From DAXETY01 sp051155755 (lineage in GTDB: Bacteria > Desulfobacterota > Desulfobacteria > Desulfobacterales > SG8-13), in assembly GCA_051155755.1 (NCBI GenBank), contig DAXETY010000044.1, positions 1-64,000 on the forward strand: a stretch of DNA of 64,000 nt, given 5' to 3'. The notes under the pieces were generated by a model that worked only from the letters and a program-made list of their open reading frames with translations, made no database searches and was not told the DNA's origin. Positions 35,477 through 44,152 of this stretch are shown here, piece after piece (position 1 is the first letter of the stretch; each line of letters begins with the position of its first letter). A program made the position numbers and the translations under genes.

Positions 35477-36528
35477 GCATCACACCGTCACATGCCCTGT
35501 GGGCCTTGACTGCCGCCGGCGCCGAACTGGCAATCCGCACCGCCGATCTTCTGCAAAACGCGGACATATTCCTGCTGCGGTCCGTCGCCGTCGAAAGCAA
35601 CGCCTCCCGAATCCGTTATTTCGATCGTCTGGCCGATGCGGTCAGCCTCGGTTTTCATCGATATAAAGGCCATGTGTTCTTTATGGCTGCCGGTATCGTG
35701 GTCCGTATGATTGCACCCCACCTGAGCGGAAAAACCGTCGATCCGGCCGTGGTGGTCGTCGATGACCGGGCCCGCCATGCCATCAGCCTTCTCAGCGGTC
35801 ACATCGGCGGTGCCAACGATCTGGCCCGACGGGTGGCTGCGTCGCTCGGCGCTGCAGCGGTCATCACCACCGCCTCGGAGGTAAACCGCCTGCCGGCCAT
35901 CGATGTCATGGCCCTGGAACGGGGCCTGGTGATCGAGAATCCGGAAGCGATCAAGTTCGTTCAGCGAACGCTGCTGGAACATCGTCCCGTGCCGCTTTAC
36001 GACCCCGGCGGCTGGCTGGCAGAAGCAACGGGCCGTTCTTTTTTTGCGTCCACCGGCGATCCGTCCGGTTTCGAAGGTGCCCCGGCCGGGGTGTTCGTGG
36101 ACGATATCCGGGTTGACCTGCCACCGCGAGTGCTGGTATTACGGCCCGGGTCGCTCATCGCCGGGGTGGGATGCAACCGGGGCACCGAAGCCCAGGAAAT
36201 CCGGTCGCTGCTGGCGTCGGTGTTTGAAAAGTTCGGCCTGTCCCTTTCCAGTCTGCACTCGCTGGCCACGATCAGTCTGAAAAAGGACGAACCCGGATTG
36301 CTGCAGGCGGCCGAATCCCTCGGCATTCCGATTCGGTTTTTCGACAAAGACGAGTTGAACCGAGTGCCCGACATTCCGACGCCGTCAGCGATGGCGGCCA
36401 AACACATCGGAGTCAAAAGCGTATGCGAAGCCGCCGCGATCCTGGCCTCCGAAAGGGGCCGCCTGATCGTAATCAAGCACACGAGTCCGAACGCAACCCT
36501 GGCGGTGGCAAGAACCGTCTGTACGTAG
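35473..36528 (+). CDS. cbiG: Cobalt-precorrin-5A hydrolase
   Basis: Opens the delta-lactone of cobalt-precorrin-5A and releases acetaldehyde, a step specific to the anaerobic route. 351 residues. The N-terminal block has FMAAGIVVRMIAPHLSGKT and ARHAISLLSGHIGGANDLAR. The C-terminal CbiG_C domain has IAGVGCNRGTEAQEIRSLL and SLKKDEPGLLQAAESLGI. Coupled to cobM by a 4-bp overlap. Together with cbiD it establishes the oxygen-independent pathway. Confidence 0.94.
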   Translation: MSITPSHALWALTAAGAELAIRTADLLQNADIFLLRSVAVESNASRIRYFDRLADAVSLGFHRYKGHVFFMAAGIVVRMIAPHLSGKTVDPAVVVVDDRARHAISLLSGHIGGANDLARRVAASLGAAAVITTASEVNRLPAIDVMALERGLVIENPEAIKFVQRTLLEHRPVPLYDPGGWLAEATGRSFFASTGDPSGFEGAPAGVFVDDIRVDLPPRVLVLRPGSLIAGVGCNRGTEAQEIRSLLASVFEKFGLSLSSLHSLATISLKKDEPGLLQAAESLGIPIRFFDKDELNRVPDIPTPSAMAAKHIGVKSVCEAAAILASERGRLIVIKHTSPNATLAVARTVCT

Positions 36529-37295
36529 TCGGAATCGGGCCCGGGTCCCTGGAACACCTTTCGGCACGCGCCCGGCAGGTGCTGACCACGGTGGACACCA
36601 TCGTGGGCTATCACACGTACATCGACCTGATCCGGCCGCTGATCGATCGCCAGGAGATCATCGCCACGGGCATGACCGGAGAAGTCAAGCGAGTTGCTGC
36701 GGCAATCGAGTCCGTCAGCTCCGGCCGCAGCTGCGCGGTTGTCTCCAGCGGCGATCCGGGAATTTACGCCATGGCCGGACTGGTGCTCGAAATGTGCCGG
36801 GAGCGGGAACTGGAGGTGGCGCCCCCCGGAGCCGGGGGCGAAACCCTGGAACTGGAAGTCGTGCCGGGAATTCCGGCCCTCTGCGCCGGGGGGGCACTGC
36901 TGGGCGCACCGTTGATGCATGATTTTGCCGCCGTGAGTCTCAGTGACCTGCTGACACCCTGGGAGGTGATCGAAAAACGCCTGGAGGCGGCCGCCGCCGC
37001 TGACTTTGTAATGGTGCTCTACAATCCCAAAAGCCGCCGGCGTCGCGATCAACTGAAAAATGCGCTGCAGATCATCCGCCGGCATCGCCCCGAAGATACC
37101 CCCGCAGGGGTGGTTCGCAACGCAACCCGACCGGACCAACAGGTAACCGTTACCACTCTGGGCCGGCTGCACGAGACCGCTGTTGACATGTCGAGCATCG
37201 TCTTTATCGGCAATCAGGCCACCTATCGCTATCGCGACTTTATGGTCACCCCGCGCGGGTATGCCCGCAAGTATCAATTGGACGGGACGGGGTAG
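36423..37295 (+). CDS. cobJ: Precorrin-3B / cobalt-factor III C17-methyltransferase
   Basis: Methylates C-17 with ring contraction (CbiH). The recognisable protein begins NRLYVVGIGPGSLEHLSARA and continues with GYHTYIDLIRP, SGDPGIYAMAGLV and VVPGIPALCAGGALLGAPLM. The only usual start codon upstream of the conserved part is ATG 36423, 106 bases inside cbiG. It gives a 30-residue Arg/Pro-rich leader (MRSRRDPGLRKG) with GGAG about ten bases before it. Either this long overlap is real or translation starts at a non-standard codon near 36520. Last gene before the repeat region at 37.3 kb. Confidence 0.9.
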   Translation: MRSRRDPGLRKGPPDRNQAHESERNPGGGKNRLYVVGIGPGSLEHLSARARQVLTTVDTIVGYHTYIDLIRPLIDRQEIIATGMTGEVKRVAAAIESVSSGRSCAVVSSGDPGIYAMAGLVLEMCRERELEVAPPGAGGETLELEVVPGIPALCAGGALLGAPLMHDFAAVSLSDLLTPWEVIEKRLEAAAAADFVMVLYNPKSRRRRDQLKNALQIIRRHRPEDTPAGVVRNATRPDQQVTVTTLGRLHETAVDMSSIVFIGNQATYRYRDFMVTPRGYARKYQLDGTG

Positions 37296-37304
37296 GGGGG
37301 CAGG

Positions 37305-37757
37305 TTCAGGGCGAAACGGCGTAAGATCAGTTCAATTGGTTTGATTGGTTTTATTGGTTCGATTGGTTGCTCGGGTTACGGGTTGCGGGTTGCGCGTTGG
37401 ACCGCTTAGCTTTCTGCAACGGGCAACGGACAACGGACGACTGACAAGGTTTTTGAAGTTTAGGCATTTATCTTTTGCTTTGAGCCTTCAGCTTTGAGCT
37501 TTGAGCTCATTACGTTTCCATTGGTTTAATTGGTTGCCCGGGTTGCGCGTTACGGTTTGCGCGATGGACCCCTGAGCTTTTTGCGACGGACAGTGGACAA
37601 CGGACCTGGTTTTTGTTTTGCCATGAGCTATGAGCTACAAGCTATGAGCTCTTTGGGTTCGATTACCGACCGACAAGCAACGAACCACCGACAACTAACA
37701 ACGGACGCCGCGAAGCGGCTATTTTAGGCATTTATAATTTTAGGCAATTTAAAAATA
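37305..37757 (+). repeat. Composite array of short tandem words (copy 1)
   Basis: Between cobJ and cobQ lies a mosaic of tandem words, given here in order. First a GGGCGAAACGGCG patch, then 9-mers of the type TTCAATTGG (37331-37366), 7-mers GGGTTGC, AACGGAC and TTTGAGC. The series then repeats from about 37508, ending in TATGAGC words and an AT-rich tail with GGCAATTTAAAAATA (37743-37757). The reverse complement of the same mosaic lies at 61414-61815; one 42-base segment (37595-37636 versus 61466-61507) differs at a single base. No coding content. Confidence 0.85.
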
Positions 37758-37786
37758 ATATCATAAACTTTACATAATTATCTAAA

Positions 37787-39298
37787 GTGTTACTTGAAGT
37801 GAAATTAAGCGCACACACCAAATGCATCGCCGTTTTCGGCACCGGTTCGGAGGTGGGCAAGAGCGTCATCGCGGCCGCCCTTTGCCGCGTGCTGGCCAAT
37901 CGGGGCGAACGGGTGGCGCCCTACAAGGCGCAAAACATGTCCAACAACTCGGGGGTGACGCCCGAGGGTCTGGAAATGGGGCGGGCCCAGATCGTTCAGG
38001 CGATGGCAGCCCGCATCCCTCCCCATGTGGACATGAACCCCATCCTGCTCAAACCGACCAGCGATGTCGGCTCCCAGGTGGTATTGCTGGGCCGCGCTAC
38101 TGCCAATCGAACCGCGGCGGAATATCACCGCGAGAAACAATCCCTGTTTGAAGCCGCCGCTCGCGCACTGGACCGACTGCGGCGACAGTATGACTGGATC
38201 GTGATGGAAGGCGCCGGTTCCTGCGCCGAAGTCAATTTAATGGACCACGACATCGTCAATTTTCGGATCGCCGAATATGCCGATGCCCCGGTCGTACTGG
38301 TGGCCGACATCCACCGCGGGGGTGTTTTCGGACAAATCGTGGGCACGCTGGCCTGCCTGCCGGAAACGCAACAGGCACGGGTGGCCGGCTTCGTCATCAA
38401 TCGCTTCCGCGGTGATCCGGAGTTGTTCCGCAATGGGATCGGCTGGATCGAAAACAAAACCGGCAAGCCGGTTTTCGGCCTGCATCCCTGGTATACCGAC
38501 ATCCGGGTGGAATCGGAAGACTCGGTGGTCATCGAAAACCCGGTCCCGGTTCCGCCCGGTGCGACCGCCGATGCGGCCGTGGCCGTGATTCGGCTCCCGC
38601 ACATTTCCAATTTCACCGATTTCGATCCGTTGATGGGACTGGACGGTCTCACGGTTCATTTTCTGGAAAAACCCCAGCGGCTGGACGGATTTCGGGCGGT
38701 GATCCTGCCGGGCTCCAAGAATACCCGTTACGATTTGCAGTGGCTGGAGCGTCAGGGCTGGACAGAGGCAATTACCCGTTACGCCGAAAGCGGGGGGCAT
38801 CTGCTGGGGCTGTGCGGCGGATACCAGATGATGGGTCGCTGGGTACACGATCCGGAGGGATTGGAAGGCAGCGCGGGATCCACGCGCGGACTTGCATTGC
38901 TGCCGGTGGACACCACCTTGCAGGCGCCCAAAACCACCACGCTGAGTCGCTTTGTCTGGGAAGACGCCGAAGGAATGGGTTACGAGATCCACATGGGCCG
39001 AACCGTGCGGGATTCGGATCGCTTTCTGCTCGAAGTGTTCGAACGCAACGGGCAAGCCTGCCGCCGGCGGGACGGCTGCTTTGCCGGGCAGGGTCGTTTT
39101 CTGGGCACCTATATCCACGGTTTCTTCGATTCACCTGCGGTGACCCGCCGCTGGTTGGATTCCATCGGCCTGCCGCAGGTCATGGTTTCGGAGCTGCACG
39201 GTCCGGCCTGCCGGGAACGGGACCTGGATCGGCTGGCAGATCATTTTGCGGAGCACGTTGATGTCGACCGAATCCTTGCCGCCTGTCAAACCCGATAG
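37787..39298 (+). CDS. cobQ: Cobyric acid synthase
   Basis: Amidates the b, d, e and g side chains of adenosylcobyrinic a,c-diamide (CbiP). 503 residues. The N-terminal P-loop domain has FGTGSEVGKSVIAAALCRVL and the hallmark PYKAQNMSNNSGVT. The C-terminal amidotransferase domain has the cysteine in LLGLCGGYQMMGR and the GYEIHMGRT block. The start is GTG 37787 (GTG 37799 possible) directly after an AT-rich leader. First gene of a tightly packed set cobQ-cobU-cobS-cobD-cbiB with overlapping ends. Confidence 0.95.
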   Translation: MLLEVKLSAHTKCIAVFGTGSEVGKSVIAAALCRVLANRGERVAPYKAQNMSNNSGVTPEGLEMGRAQIVQAMAARIPPHVDMNPILLKPTSDVGSQVVLLGRATANRTAAEYHREKQSLFEAAARALDRLRRQYDWIVMEGAGSCAEVNLMDHDIVNFRIAEYADAPVVLVADIHRGGVFGQIVGTLACLPETQQARVAGFVINRFRGDPELFRNGIGWIENKTGKPVFGLHPWYTDIRVESEDSVVIENPVPVPPGATADAAVAVIRLPHISNFTDFDPLMGLDGLTVHFLEKPQRLDGFRAVILPGSKNTRYDLQWLERQGWTEAITRYAESGGHLLGLCGGYQMMGRWVHDPEGLEGSAGSTRGLALLPVDTTLQAPKTTTLSRFVWEDAEGMGYEIHMGRTVRDSDRFLLEVFERNGQACRRRDGCFAGQGRFLGTYIHGFFDSPAVTRRWLDSIGLPQVMVSELHGPACRERDLDRLADHFAEHVDVDRILAACQTR

Positions 39299-39854
39299 CT
39301 CCTGCATGCTGGTCATCGGCGGATGCCGCAGCGGCAAGAGCCGTTTTGCCCAGGCAACCGCCGAAGCCCTGGCGGTCGGACAATGCATTTTCGTGGCGAC
39401 CTGCATTGCGCAGGATGAAGAAATGCAGGCCCGCGTGGCAGCGCATCGTCTGCAACGCAACCCTGCGCGCTGGCAAACCGTGGAAGAACCGCTGGCGCTG
39501 GCCGCCGTCATTGGCTCCCGGGCCGCACCCAACCGCGTGATTCTGGTCGATTGTCTGACGCTCTGGGTGACCAACTTGGTAATGGCATCGGAAAACGCCG
39601 ATCTGCAAGCCGCTGTGGACGAACTTGTCCGGGCGCTGCAGGACGTCCGGGGACCGGTGATACTGGTCAGCAATGAAGTCGGTACCGGTATCGTTCCGGA
39701 AAATGCACTGGCGCGTCGGTTTCGCGACGCGGCCGGCATGGCCAATCAAGCGGTGGCTGCCGTCGCAGACCGGGTGGTCTGGATGGTCGCCGGCATTCCG
39801 GTGACCGTCAAACCGGCTGCGGACGACCGTCCCGACCCGGGGATAGGGAAATGA
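39261..39854 (+). CDS. cobU: Adenosylcobinamide kinase / adenosylcobinamide-phosphate guanylyltransferase
   Basis: Phosphorylates adenosylcobinamide and then transfers GMP, preparing it for lower-ligand attachment. About 197 residues. P-loop in LVIGGCRSGKSRFAQATAEA, the family's AHRLQRNPARWQTVEEP block, and VILVDCLTLWVTNLV. ATG 39261 has GGAG seven bases upstream and lies inside the end of cobQ (38-bp overlap); an ATG at 39246 is possible. It overlaps cobS by four bases. Confidence 0.94.
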   Translation: MSTESLPPVKPDSSCMLVIGGCRSGKSRFAQATAEALAVGQCIFVATCIAQDEEMQARVAAHRLQRNPARWQTVEEPLALAAVIGSRAAPNRVILVDCLTLWVTNLVMASENADLQAAVDELVRALQDVRGPVILVSNEVGTGIVPENALARRFRDAAGMANQAVAAVADRVVWMVAGIPVTVKPAADDRPDPGIGK

Positions 39855-40579
39855 AACATTTCCTGGCAGCGCTGCAGTTTCTCACCGCTTTGCCGACGGG
39901 TCGAAGCCAGCGCTTCGAACCCCGCAACATGGTTCCGTTTTTTCCGGTCGTGGGCCTGGTGTTGGGGGGCATTTTGTTTTTACTGGACCGCGGATTTCTG
40001 CAGCTGTGGCCCCCTGAAGTCGCTGCAGTTCTGGATGTGGTTGCCCTGGCCGCCCTCACCGGAGCGTTGCACCTGGACGGGCTCGGAGATACCGCCGACG
40101 GACTTTACGGCCGGCGCGCTCCCCAGGAGGCCCTTGCGATCATGAAAGACAGCCGCATCGGCGTCATGGGCCTGACCGCCGTGGTGTGCTGTCTGGCACT
40201 CAAATGGGCCGGGATTGCCGGCCTGAGTTCGGATCGGGGGCTTTTGTTGATCCTGGTGCCGGCCTATGCCCGCTGCGGGATTTTGTTCGGGATGCGGGCG
40301 CTGCCTTATGGCCGGCCGGAAGGCGGCACCGGCAGTGCATTTTTTCAGCGCCCTCCGGGAATGACAGCCTTCTGGGCGCTGGTGCCGCTGGTGGCACTCT
40401 CTGTGGCACTCGGCTGGCGCTGTCTGGTGCTCAACGGCGCCTTTGCAGTGATCGCAGCGGCGGTCCTGTACTTTTATCACCGCAAAATCGGCTGCATCAC
40501 CGGAGACATGCTCGGCGGACTGACGGAAATGTTGGAAGCCGGACTTTTTCTGGCGGTTTCGGCGGAGGTGCTAACTTGA
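39851..40579 (+). CDS. cobS: Adenosylcobinamide-GDP ribazoletransferase (cobalamin synthase)
   Basis: Inner-membrane enzyme that joins alpha-ribazole (phosphate) to adenosylcobinamide-GDP. 242 residues, several membrane helices (VPFFPVVGLVLGGILFLLDR and others). The active-site signature HLDGLGDTADGLYGRR is followed by EALAIMKDSRIGVMG. ATG 39851 overlaps the cobU stop (ATGA); its own TGA overlaps the TTG of cobD. Normal family length. Confidence 0.94.
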   Translation: MKHFLAALQFLTALPTGRSQRFEPRNMVPFFPVVGLVLGGILFLLDRGFLQLWPPEVAAVLDVVALAALTGALHLDGLGDTADGLYGRRAPQEALAIMKDSRIGVMGLTAVVCCLALKWAGIAGLSSDRGLLLILVPAYARCGILFGMRALPYGRPEGGTGSAFFQRPPGMTAFWALVPLVALSVALGWRCLVLNGAFAVIAAAVLYFYHRKIGCITGDMLGGLTEMLEAGLFLAVSAEVLT

Positions 40580-41676
40580 TCACCGGACACGGCGGCGACA
40601 TCTTCGAGGCCGCCCGTCTGTGCGGCTGTGAACCGGACGATATTCTGGACATGAGCAGTAACATGAACCCGCTGGGGGCCCCGGCGGAACTGCTCGAACA
40701 CCTGCGGCGCAACCTGGATGCGCTCACGCGCCTGCCGGAAGCCGACGCCCGGAGAGCCGCTTCGGCACTGGCCCGTCTTTGCGACCTGGAACCGGAATCT
40801 TTGATCGTCGGCAGCGGCACCACCCAGTTCATCTATACGGCACCGGCGGTTTTGAATATCCAGCGGGCGCTGATTCCGATACCCACGTATGCCGATTATG
40901 CCGACGCCTGCCGCATGGGCGGGATCGCCTTCCAGGAGCGACGGCTGCCGGAGGCCGGGGGATTTGCCTTTGCAGCCGATGCCTGGGCGCCGGACATCGA
41001 GCGGTGCGATACCGTTTATTTCTGCAATCCCAACAATCCCACCGGCCGCCTCACCCCGGCGGCCGTACTGGAAGCCCTCTGTCGCAATCACCCGCGGACC
41101 CGCTTTGTCATCGACGAATCCTATCTGCCGCTTTGCCCCGGCGGCGGGCACGAAAGCATGCTCCACCGGCCGCTGGCCAACCGGATCGTTTTGCGATCGC
41201 TCTCCAAGATGTATTGCCTGCCGGGGCTGCGGATCGGTTTTCTGGTCGGCGATCCGTCCCTGGTCAAGCGGTTTTACGCGCATCTGCCGCCCTGGAGTGT
41301 CAACAGTTTGGCTCAGTGCGCCATTGCCTACCTGCTCGAACACCGCAAGGAACTGCAGTCTTTCGTGACGCAATCCCTGCGGCACCTGGAGGACGAAAAG
41401 GCGCTTTTTTGCCGGGAACTGCAGCGGCGCACCGCCATCGTTGCCGTTCCGAGCGAAACGGTCTTCGTTTTGGCCCGTTTGCCGCAATCCTGGACAGCCG
41501 CTGCGCTCAAATCTCGTCTGCTGTCGGACCGGATCCTGATCCGGGACTGCAGCAATTTTCAGGGTCTGGATAACCGTTATGTGCGCTTTTCGCTAAAAGA
41601 CCGCAACGCCAATCGTCGCCTGCTCGAGCGGTTGGCGGACTGCTGCCCACCGTCAAAAGGGACGGAATCAACCTGA
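40576..41676 (+). CDS. cobD: L-threonine-O-3-phosphate decarboxylase (CobD, PLP enzyme)
   Basis: Makes (R)-1-aminopropan-2-ol phosphate, the linker between corrin and nucleotide loop. 366 residues, class-I/II aminotransferase fold. It starts ITGHGGDIFEAARLCG, has the NPNNPTGRLTP block, and the PLP lysine lies in LRSLSKMYCLPGLRIGF. The open frame extends back to 40186 inside cobS, but similarity begins only here. TTG 40576 has GGAGG seven bases upstream and forms a TTGA overlap with cobS. It ends by overlapping the ATG of cbiB. Confidence 0.92.
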   Translation: MITGHGGDIFEAARLCGCEPDDILDMSSNMNPLGAPAELLEHLRRNLDALTRLPEADARRAASALARLCDLEPESLIVGSGTTQFIYTAPAVLNIQRALIPIPTYADYADACRMGGIAFQERRLPEAGGFAFAADAWAPDIERCDTVYFCNPNNPTGRLTPAAVLEALCRNHPRTRFVIDESYLPLCPGGGHESMLHRPLANRIVLRSLSKMYCLPGLRIGFLVGDPSLVKRFYAHLPPWSVNSLAQCAIAYLLEHRKELQSFVTQSLRHLEDEKALFCRELQRRTAIVAVPSETVFVLARLPQSWTAAALKSRLLSDRILIRDCSNFQGLDNRYVRFSLKDRNANRRLLERLADCCPPSKGTEST

Positions 41677-42647
41677 TGGGCAGCCTGGCCGCCAACCTGA
41701 TACTGCCCCTGGCGTTTTTTCTCGATTGGCTTCTGGGCGACCCGCCTCGCTGGCCCCATCCGGTGCGATGGATGGGCCGGTTGATTGCCGCGGCGGAGCC
41801 GGGTTTTAGACGGATCGGCGGCGGCGGTATTTTTGCCGGCGCCCTGTTTGCCGTGACGATGGTTTCCATCGCCGGGATCGGAACCTTTCTGGCGGTGGCC
41901 GCGGCATCGACCCTCCACCCCTGGTTTGGACGGCTGCTCGAGGTGGTGCTGATTTTTTACGCACTGTCGGCGCGTTCCCTGCAAGCGGCTGCCATGTCCG
42001 TCCACCGGGCCCTGGTGCAGGAATCGCCGGAGGCAGCCCGAACGGCAGTGGCGCAAATCGTCGGCCGCGACACTGGCCGGCTCGGACGCAGGGGCGTCAC
42101 GCGCGCGGCGGTGGAGTCGGTGGCCGAGAATCTGGTGGACGGCGTTATTTCCCCCCTTTTTTATGCGGCACTGGGGGGCGCTGCCCTGGCGATGGCCTAC
42201 AAAATGATCAGCACGCTGGACTCCATGGTCGGGTATAAGAATGAACGCTACATTCGTTTCGGCAAGACTTCGGCCCGTCTGGACGATTTGGCCAACTTTA
42301 TTCCGGCAAGGCTTTCGGTGCCCCTGATCGCACTGGCGGCCCGAATCCTGTATGGAAGGCGAAGCGGTGAGCAAGCCCTGAAAACAGCGGCGCTGGAAGG
42401 CGGCAATCACAGCAGTCCCAATGCGGGCCGACCGGAAGCCGCCTTTGCCGGCGCTTTGGAGGTCCGGCTCGGCGGCCCGGCTGTCTATCACGGAGAAACG
42501 GTTTCGAAGCCCTACCTCGGAACCCCGTACGGTGAGGCCCGGCCGCAGCATATCCCGCGGGCCTGCCGGTTGATGGTCTTCTCTGCGCTGCTGGCGCTGG
42601 TGGTTGCCTGTATCTTGAGGGTTGTGGTGGTCAACCTGTTCGCATAG
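41676..42647 (+). CDS. cbiB: Adenosylcobinamide-phosphate synthase
   Basis: Membrane enzyme that attaches aminopropanol phosphate to adenosylcobyric acid. 323 residues with about five helices. Motifs include FLDWLLGDPPRWPHPVRWMG near the start, RAAVESVAENLVDGVISPLF, and YKMISTLDSMVGYKNERY with the later GGNHSSPNAGRPEAAFAGAL. It follows cobD with a one-base overlap. It is the last biosynthetic gene of the cluster before the probable remodelling gene at 42799. Confidence 0.94.
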   Translation: MGSLAANLILPLAFFLDWLLGDPPRWPHPVRWMGRLIAAAEPGFRRIGGGGIFAGALFAVTMVSIAGIGTFLAVAAASTLHPWFGRLLEVVLIFYALSARSLQAAAMSVHRALVQESPEAARTAVAQIVGRDTGRLGRRGVTRAAVESVAENLVDGVISPLFYAALGGAALAMAYKMISTLDSMVGYKNERYIRFGKTSARLDDLANFIPARLSVPLIALAARILYGRRSGEQALKTAALEGGNHSSPNAGRPEAAFAGALEVRLGGPAVYHGETVSKPYLGTPYGEARPQHIPRACRLMVFSALLALVVACILRVVVVNLFA

Positions 42648-42649
42648 AT

Positions 42650-42760
42650 AATAGCCAATAGCTCATAGTTCATAGCTCATAGGAACCAATTGAACCGGTT
42701 CTTGCATCGTTTCGCCGTTTCGCCCCGTCGCCGTTTCGGAGAGTTGGTCTGCATGGAAAG
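42650..42760. repeat. Short tandem-word patch
   Basis: Words of the AGCTCATAGTTCATAGCTCA type, one CCAATTGAACC unit, then a CGTTTCGCCGTTTCGCC patch. The last matches the edge of the composite repeats at 37.3 and 61.8 kb. It lies between cbiB and the cbiR-like gene. Confidence 0.7.
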
Positions 42761-42798
42761 TGATGGAACCGAGACAGCCGGTTACACGGATGGAATCA

Positions 42799-43596
42799 AT
42801 GCGACAATACCCAAAACTGCCAAAATCCTTCAAGGACCGATTCCCGTTTCGCCTGGGGACGACTTCCTTTATCTACCCGGCGGGATATTATGAAAACGCC
42901 CGAAGGCTGGCCCCGTTTCTGGATGAGATCGAGCTGATCCTGTTCGAAAGCCGTGCGCTGCCCGAACCTTTGGAAATTCGGCGTTTGGCATCGCTTGCCT
43001 CCGGTTACGGGTTGAAGTATAACGTGCATCTGCCGTTGGACGTGTTCCTGGGGTCCGCGGATTCCGGTGAACGTCGCCGCTCGGTGCAGGTCCTGCTGGA
43101 GATCTTCGACCTCACGGCGCCGTTGGAGCCGACCAGTTGGACCCTGCACGTGAATTCAGGTCATACCGGTTTCTCTTCCACCGGTTTGAAAGATTGGCAG
43201 GGGTGGGCGGCCGAAAGCATTCAACAGTTGCAAAAAAGCGGCATCTGCGCCGAACGCCTGGCCCTCGAAAACCTCGACTATCCGGTGGCGTGGATGGAAG
43301 CGGTGCGGGAAGCCGTCGATCTGAACGTCTGCATGGACATCGGCCACCTGATTGTATCCGGCAACGATCCCATTTCCTTTTTTGATCGGCATCGCGATCG
43401 GATCATCATGATCCACCTGCACGGGGTTGCCGCCGGGCGGGATCATCAATCGCTCGACCGCCTGCCATCCGAAGAATGGTTGCGTGTCGCGGCCATTCTG
43501 AAGGGCTACCAGGGCAGCGTCAGCGTCGAGGTGTTCGGTTTCGAGGCCTTGCGGTCGTCGCTGGAAACTTTGGATAAAAAATATTCCCTGATTTGA
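42799..43596 (+). CDS. cbiR: AP-endonuclease-2-fold protein, probable CbiR cobamide amidohydrolase
   Basis: About 265 residues of a TIM-barrel sugar-phosphate-isomerase/AP-endonuclease-2 type protein. It begins PFRLGTTSFIYPAGYYENAR and has LKYNVHLPLDVFLGS, LALENLDYPVAWMEAV, MDIGHLIVSG and IHLHGVAAGRDHQSLD; the His, Glu and Asp residues look like metal ligands. The CbiR family, shown to hydrolyse the nucleotide loop of adenosylcobamides for remodelling, belongs to this superfamily. Its place directly after cbiB makes that the best guess. Naming rests on context plus fold. Starts at 42760 and 42790 are alternatives. Confidence 0.7.
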   Translation: MRQYPKLPKSFKDRFPFRLGTTSFIYPAGYYENARRLAPFLDEIELILFESRALPEPLEIRRLASLASGYGLKYNVHLPLDVFLGSADSGERRRSVQVLLEIFDLTAPLEPTSWTLHVNSGHTGFSSTGLKDWQGWAAESIQQLQKSGICAERLALENLDYPVAWMEAVREAVDLNVCMDIGHLIVSGNDPISFFDRHRDRIIMIHLHGVAAGRDHQSLDRLPSEEWLRVAAILKGYQGSVSVEVFGFEALRSSLETLDKKYSLI

Positions 43597-43633
43597 GCGT
43601 TTGAAATGAGCTGGCCATCCGGTTTGGCCCCGA

Positions 43634-43683
43634 TTGGTTTTTTGCCAATAAAACCAATAAGACCAATGAAACCAATGCAACCT
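43634..43683. repeat. CCAAT-word array with hairpin
   Basis: A single ATTGGTTTT is followed by AATAAAACCAAT and further CCAAT 9-mers, so the two orientations of the word face each other and can pair. It follows the cbiR-like gene directly and may act as a structured 3' end. Confidence 0.65.
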
Positions 43684-43758
43684 CCCCGCTGGTACAGGTA
43701 TTGTTCGAAGAATGTAACAATTATTTACGTTGATCACTAGAGAATGCAAGGAGCTCTC

Positions 43759-44142
43759 ATGGACATTCTGACCCACGAAAAAATCGATCCGGAATTGTGC
43801 GGTGTTCCCAGGGAGTTGGAAAGCGGCCGCAGCCGGGTGACCCTGCAGACCACCGAGCGCATGGTGGTTGACGCTTCAGAACTGGTGCACGGCGGATTTG
43901 TTTTCGGTTTGGCCGATTATGCCGCCATGATTGCCGTCAATCATCCAAACGTGGTGCTGGGCGGCGCCGAAGTCCGGTTTCTGAAGCCGGTCAAGGCTGG
44001 AGATACGCTATCGGCCGAAGCCGTGGTGGAAAGCCGGTCCGGAAAGAAGCATGTCGTGCCGGTGGCGGTCCGCCGAGGGGAGGATCTGGTATTCGAAGGC
44101 ACCTTCACGTGCTTTGTGTTGGAAAAACACGTACTGTGCTGA
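43759..44142 (+). CDS. Hot-dog fold thioesterase (PaaI-like)
   Basis: 127-residue single hot-dog domain that should hydrolyse an acyl-CoA or similar thioester. The family signature is seen in ELVHGGFVFGLADYAAMIAV, followed by AEVRFLKPVKAGDTLSAEA and the strand RRGEDLVFEGTFTCFVLE. I chose ATG 43759, with GGAG five bases upstream, over ATG 43744. Flanked on both sides by word arrays and with no operon partner, so the substrate cannot be inferred from context. Confidence 0.82.
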   Translation: MDILTHEKIDPELCGVPRELESGRSRVTLQTTERMVVDASELVHGGFVFGLADYAAMIAVNHPNVVLGGAEVRFLKPVKAGDTLSAEAVVESRSGKKHVVPVAVRRGEDLVFEGTFTCFVLEKHVLC

Positions 44143-44152
44143 AAAAACGGTT

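Noticed and set aside
37530..37727. 65-codon plus-strand frame before cobQ
   Set aside because: Entirely within the composite repeat; translated words only.
37305..37757. CRISPR array
   Set aside because: Units are 7-9 bases with no spacers, and no cas genes are present.
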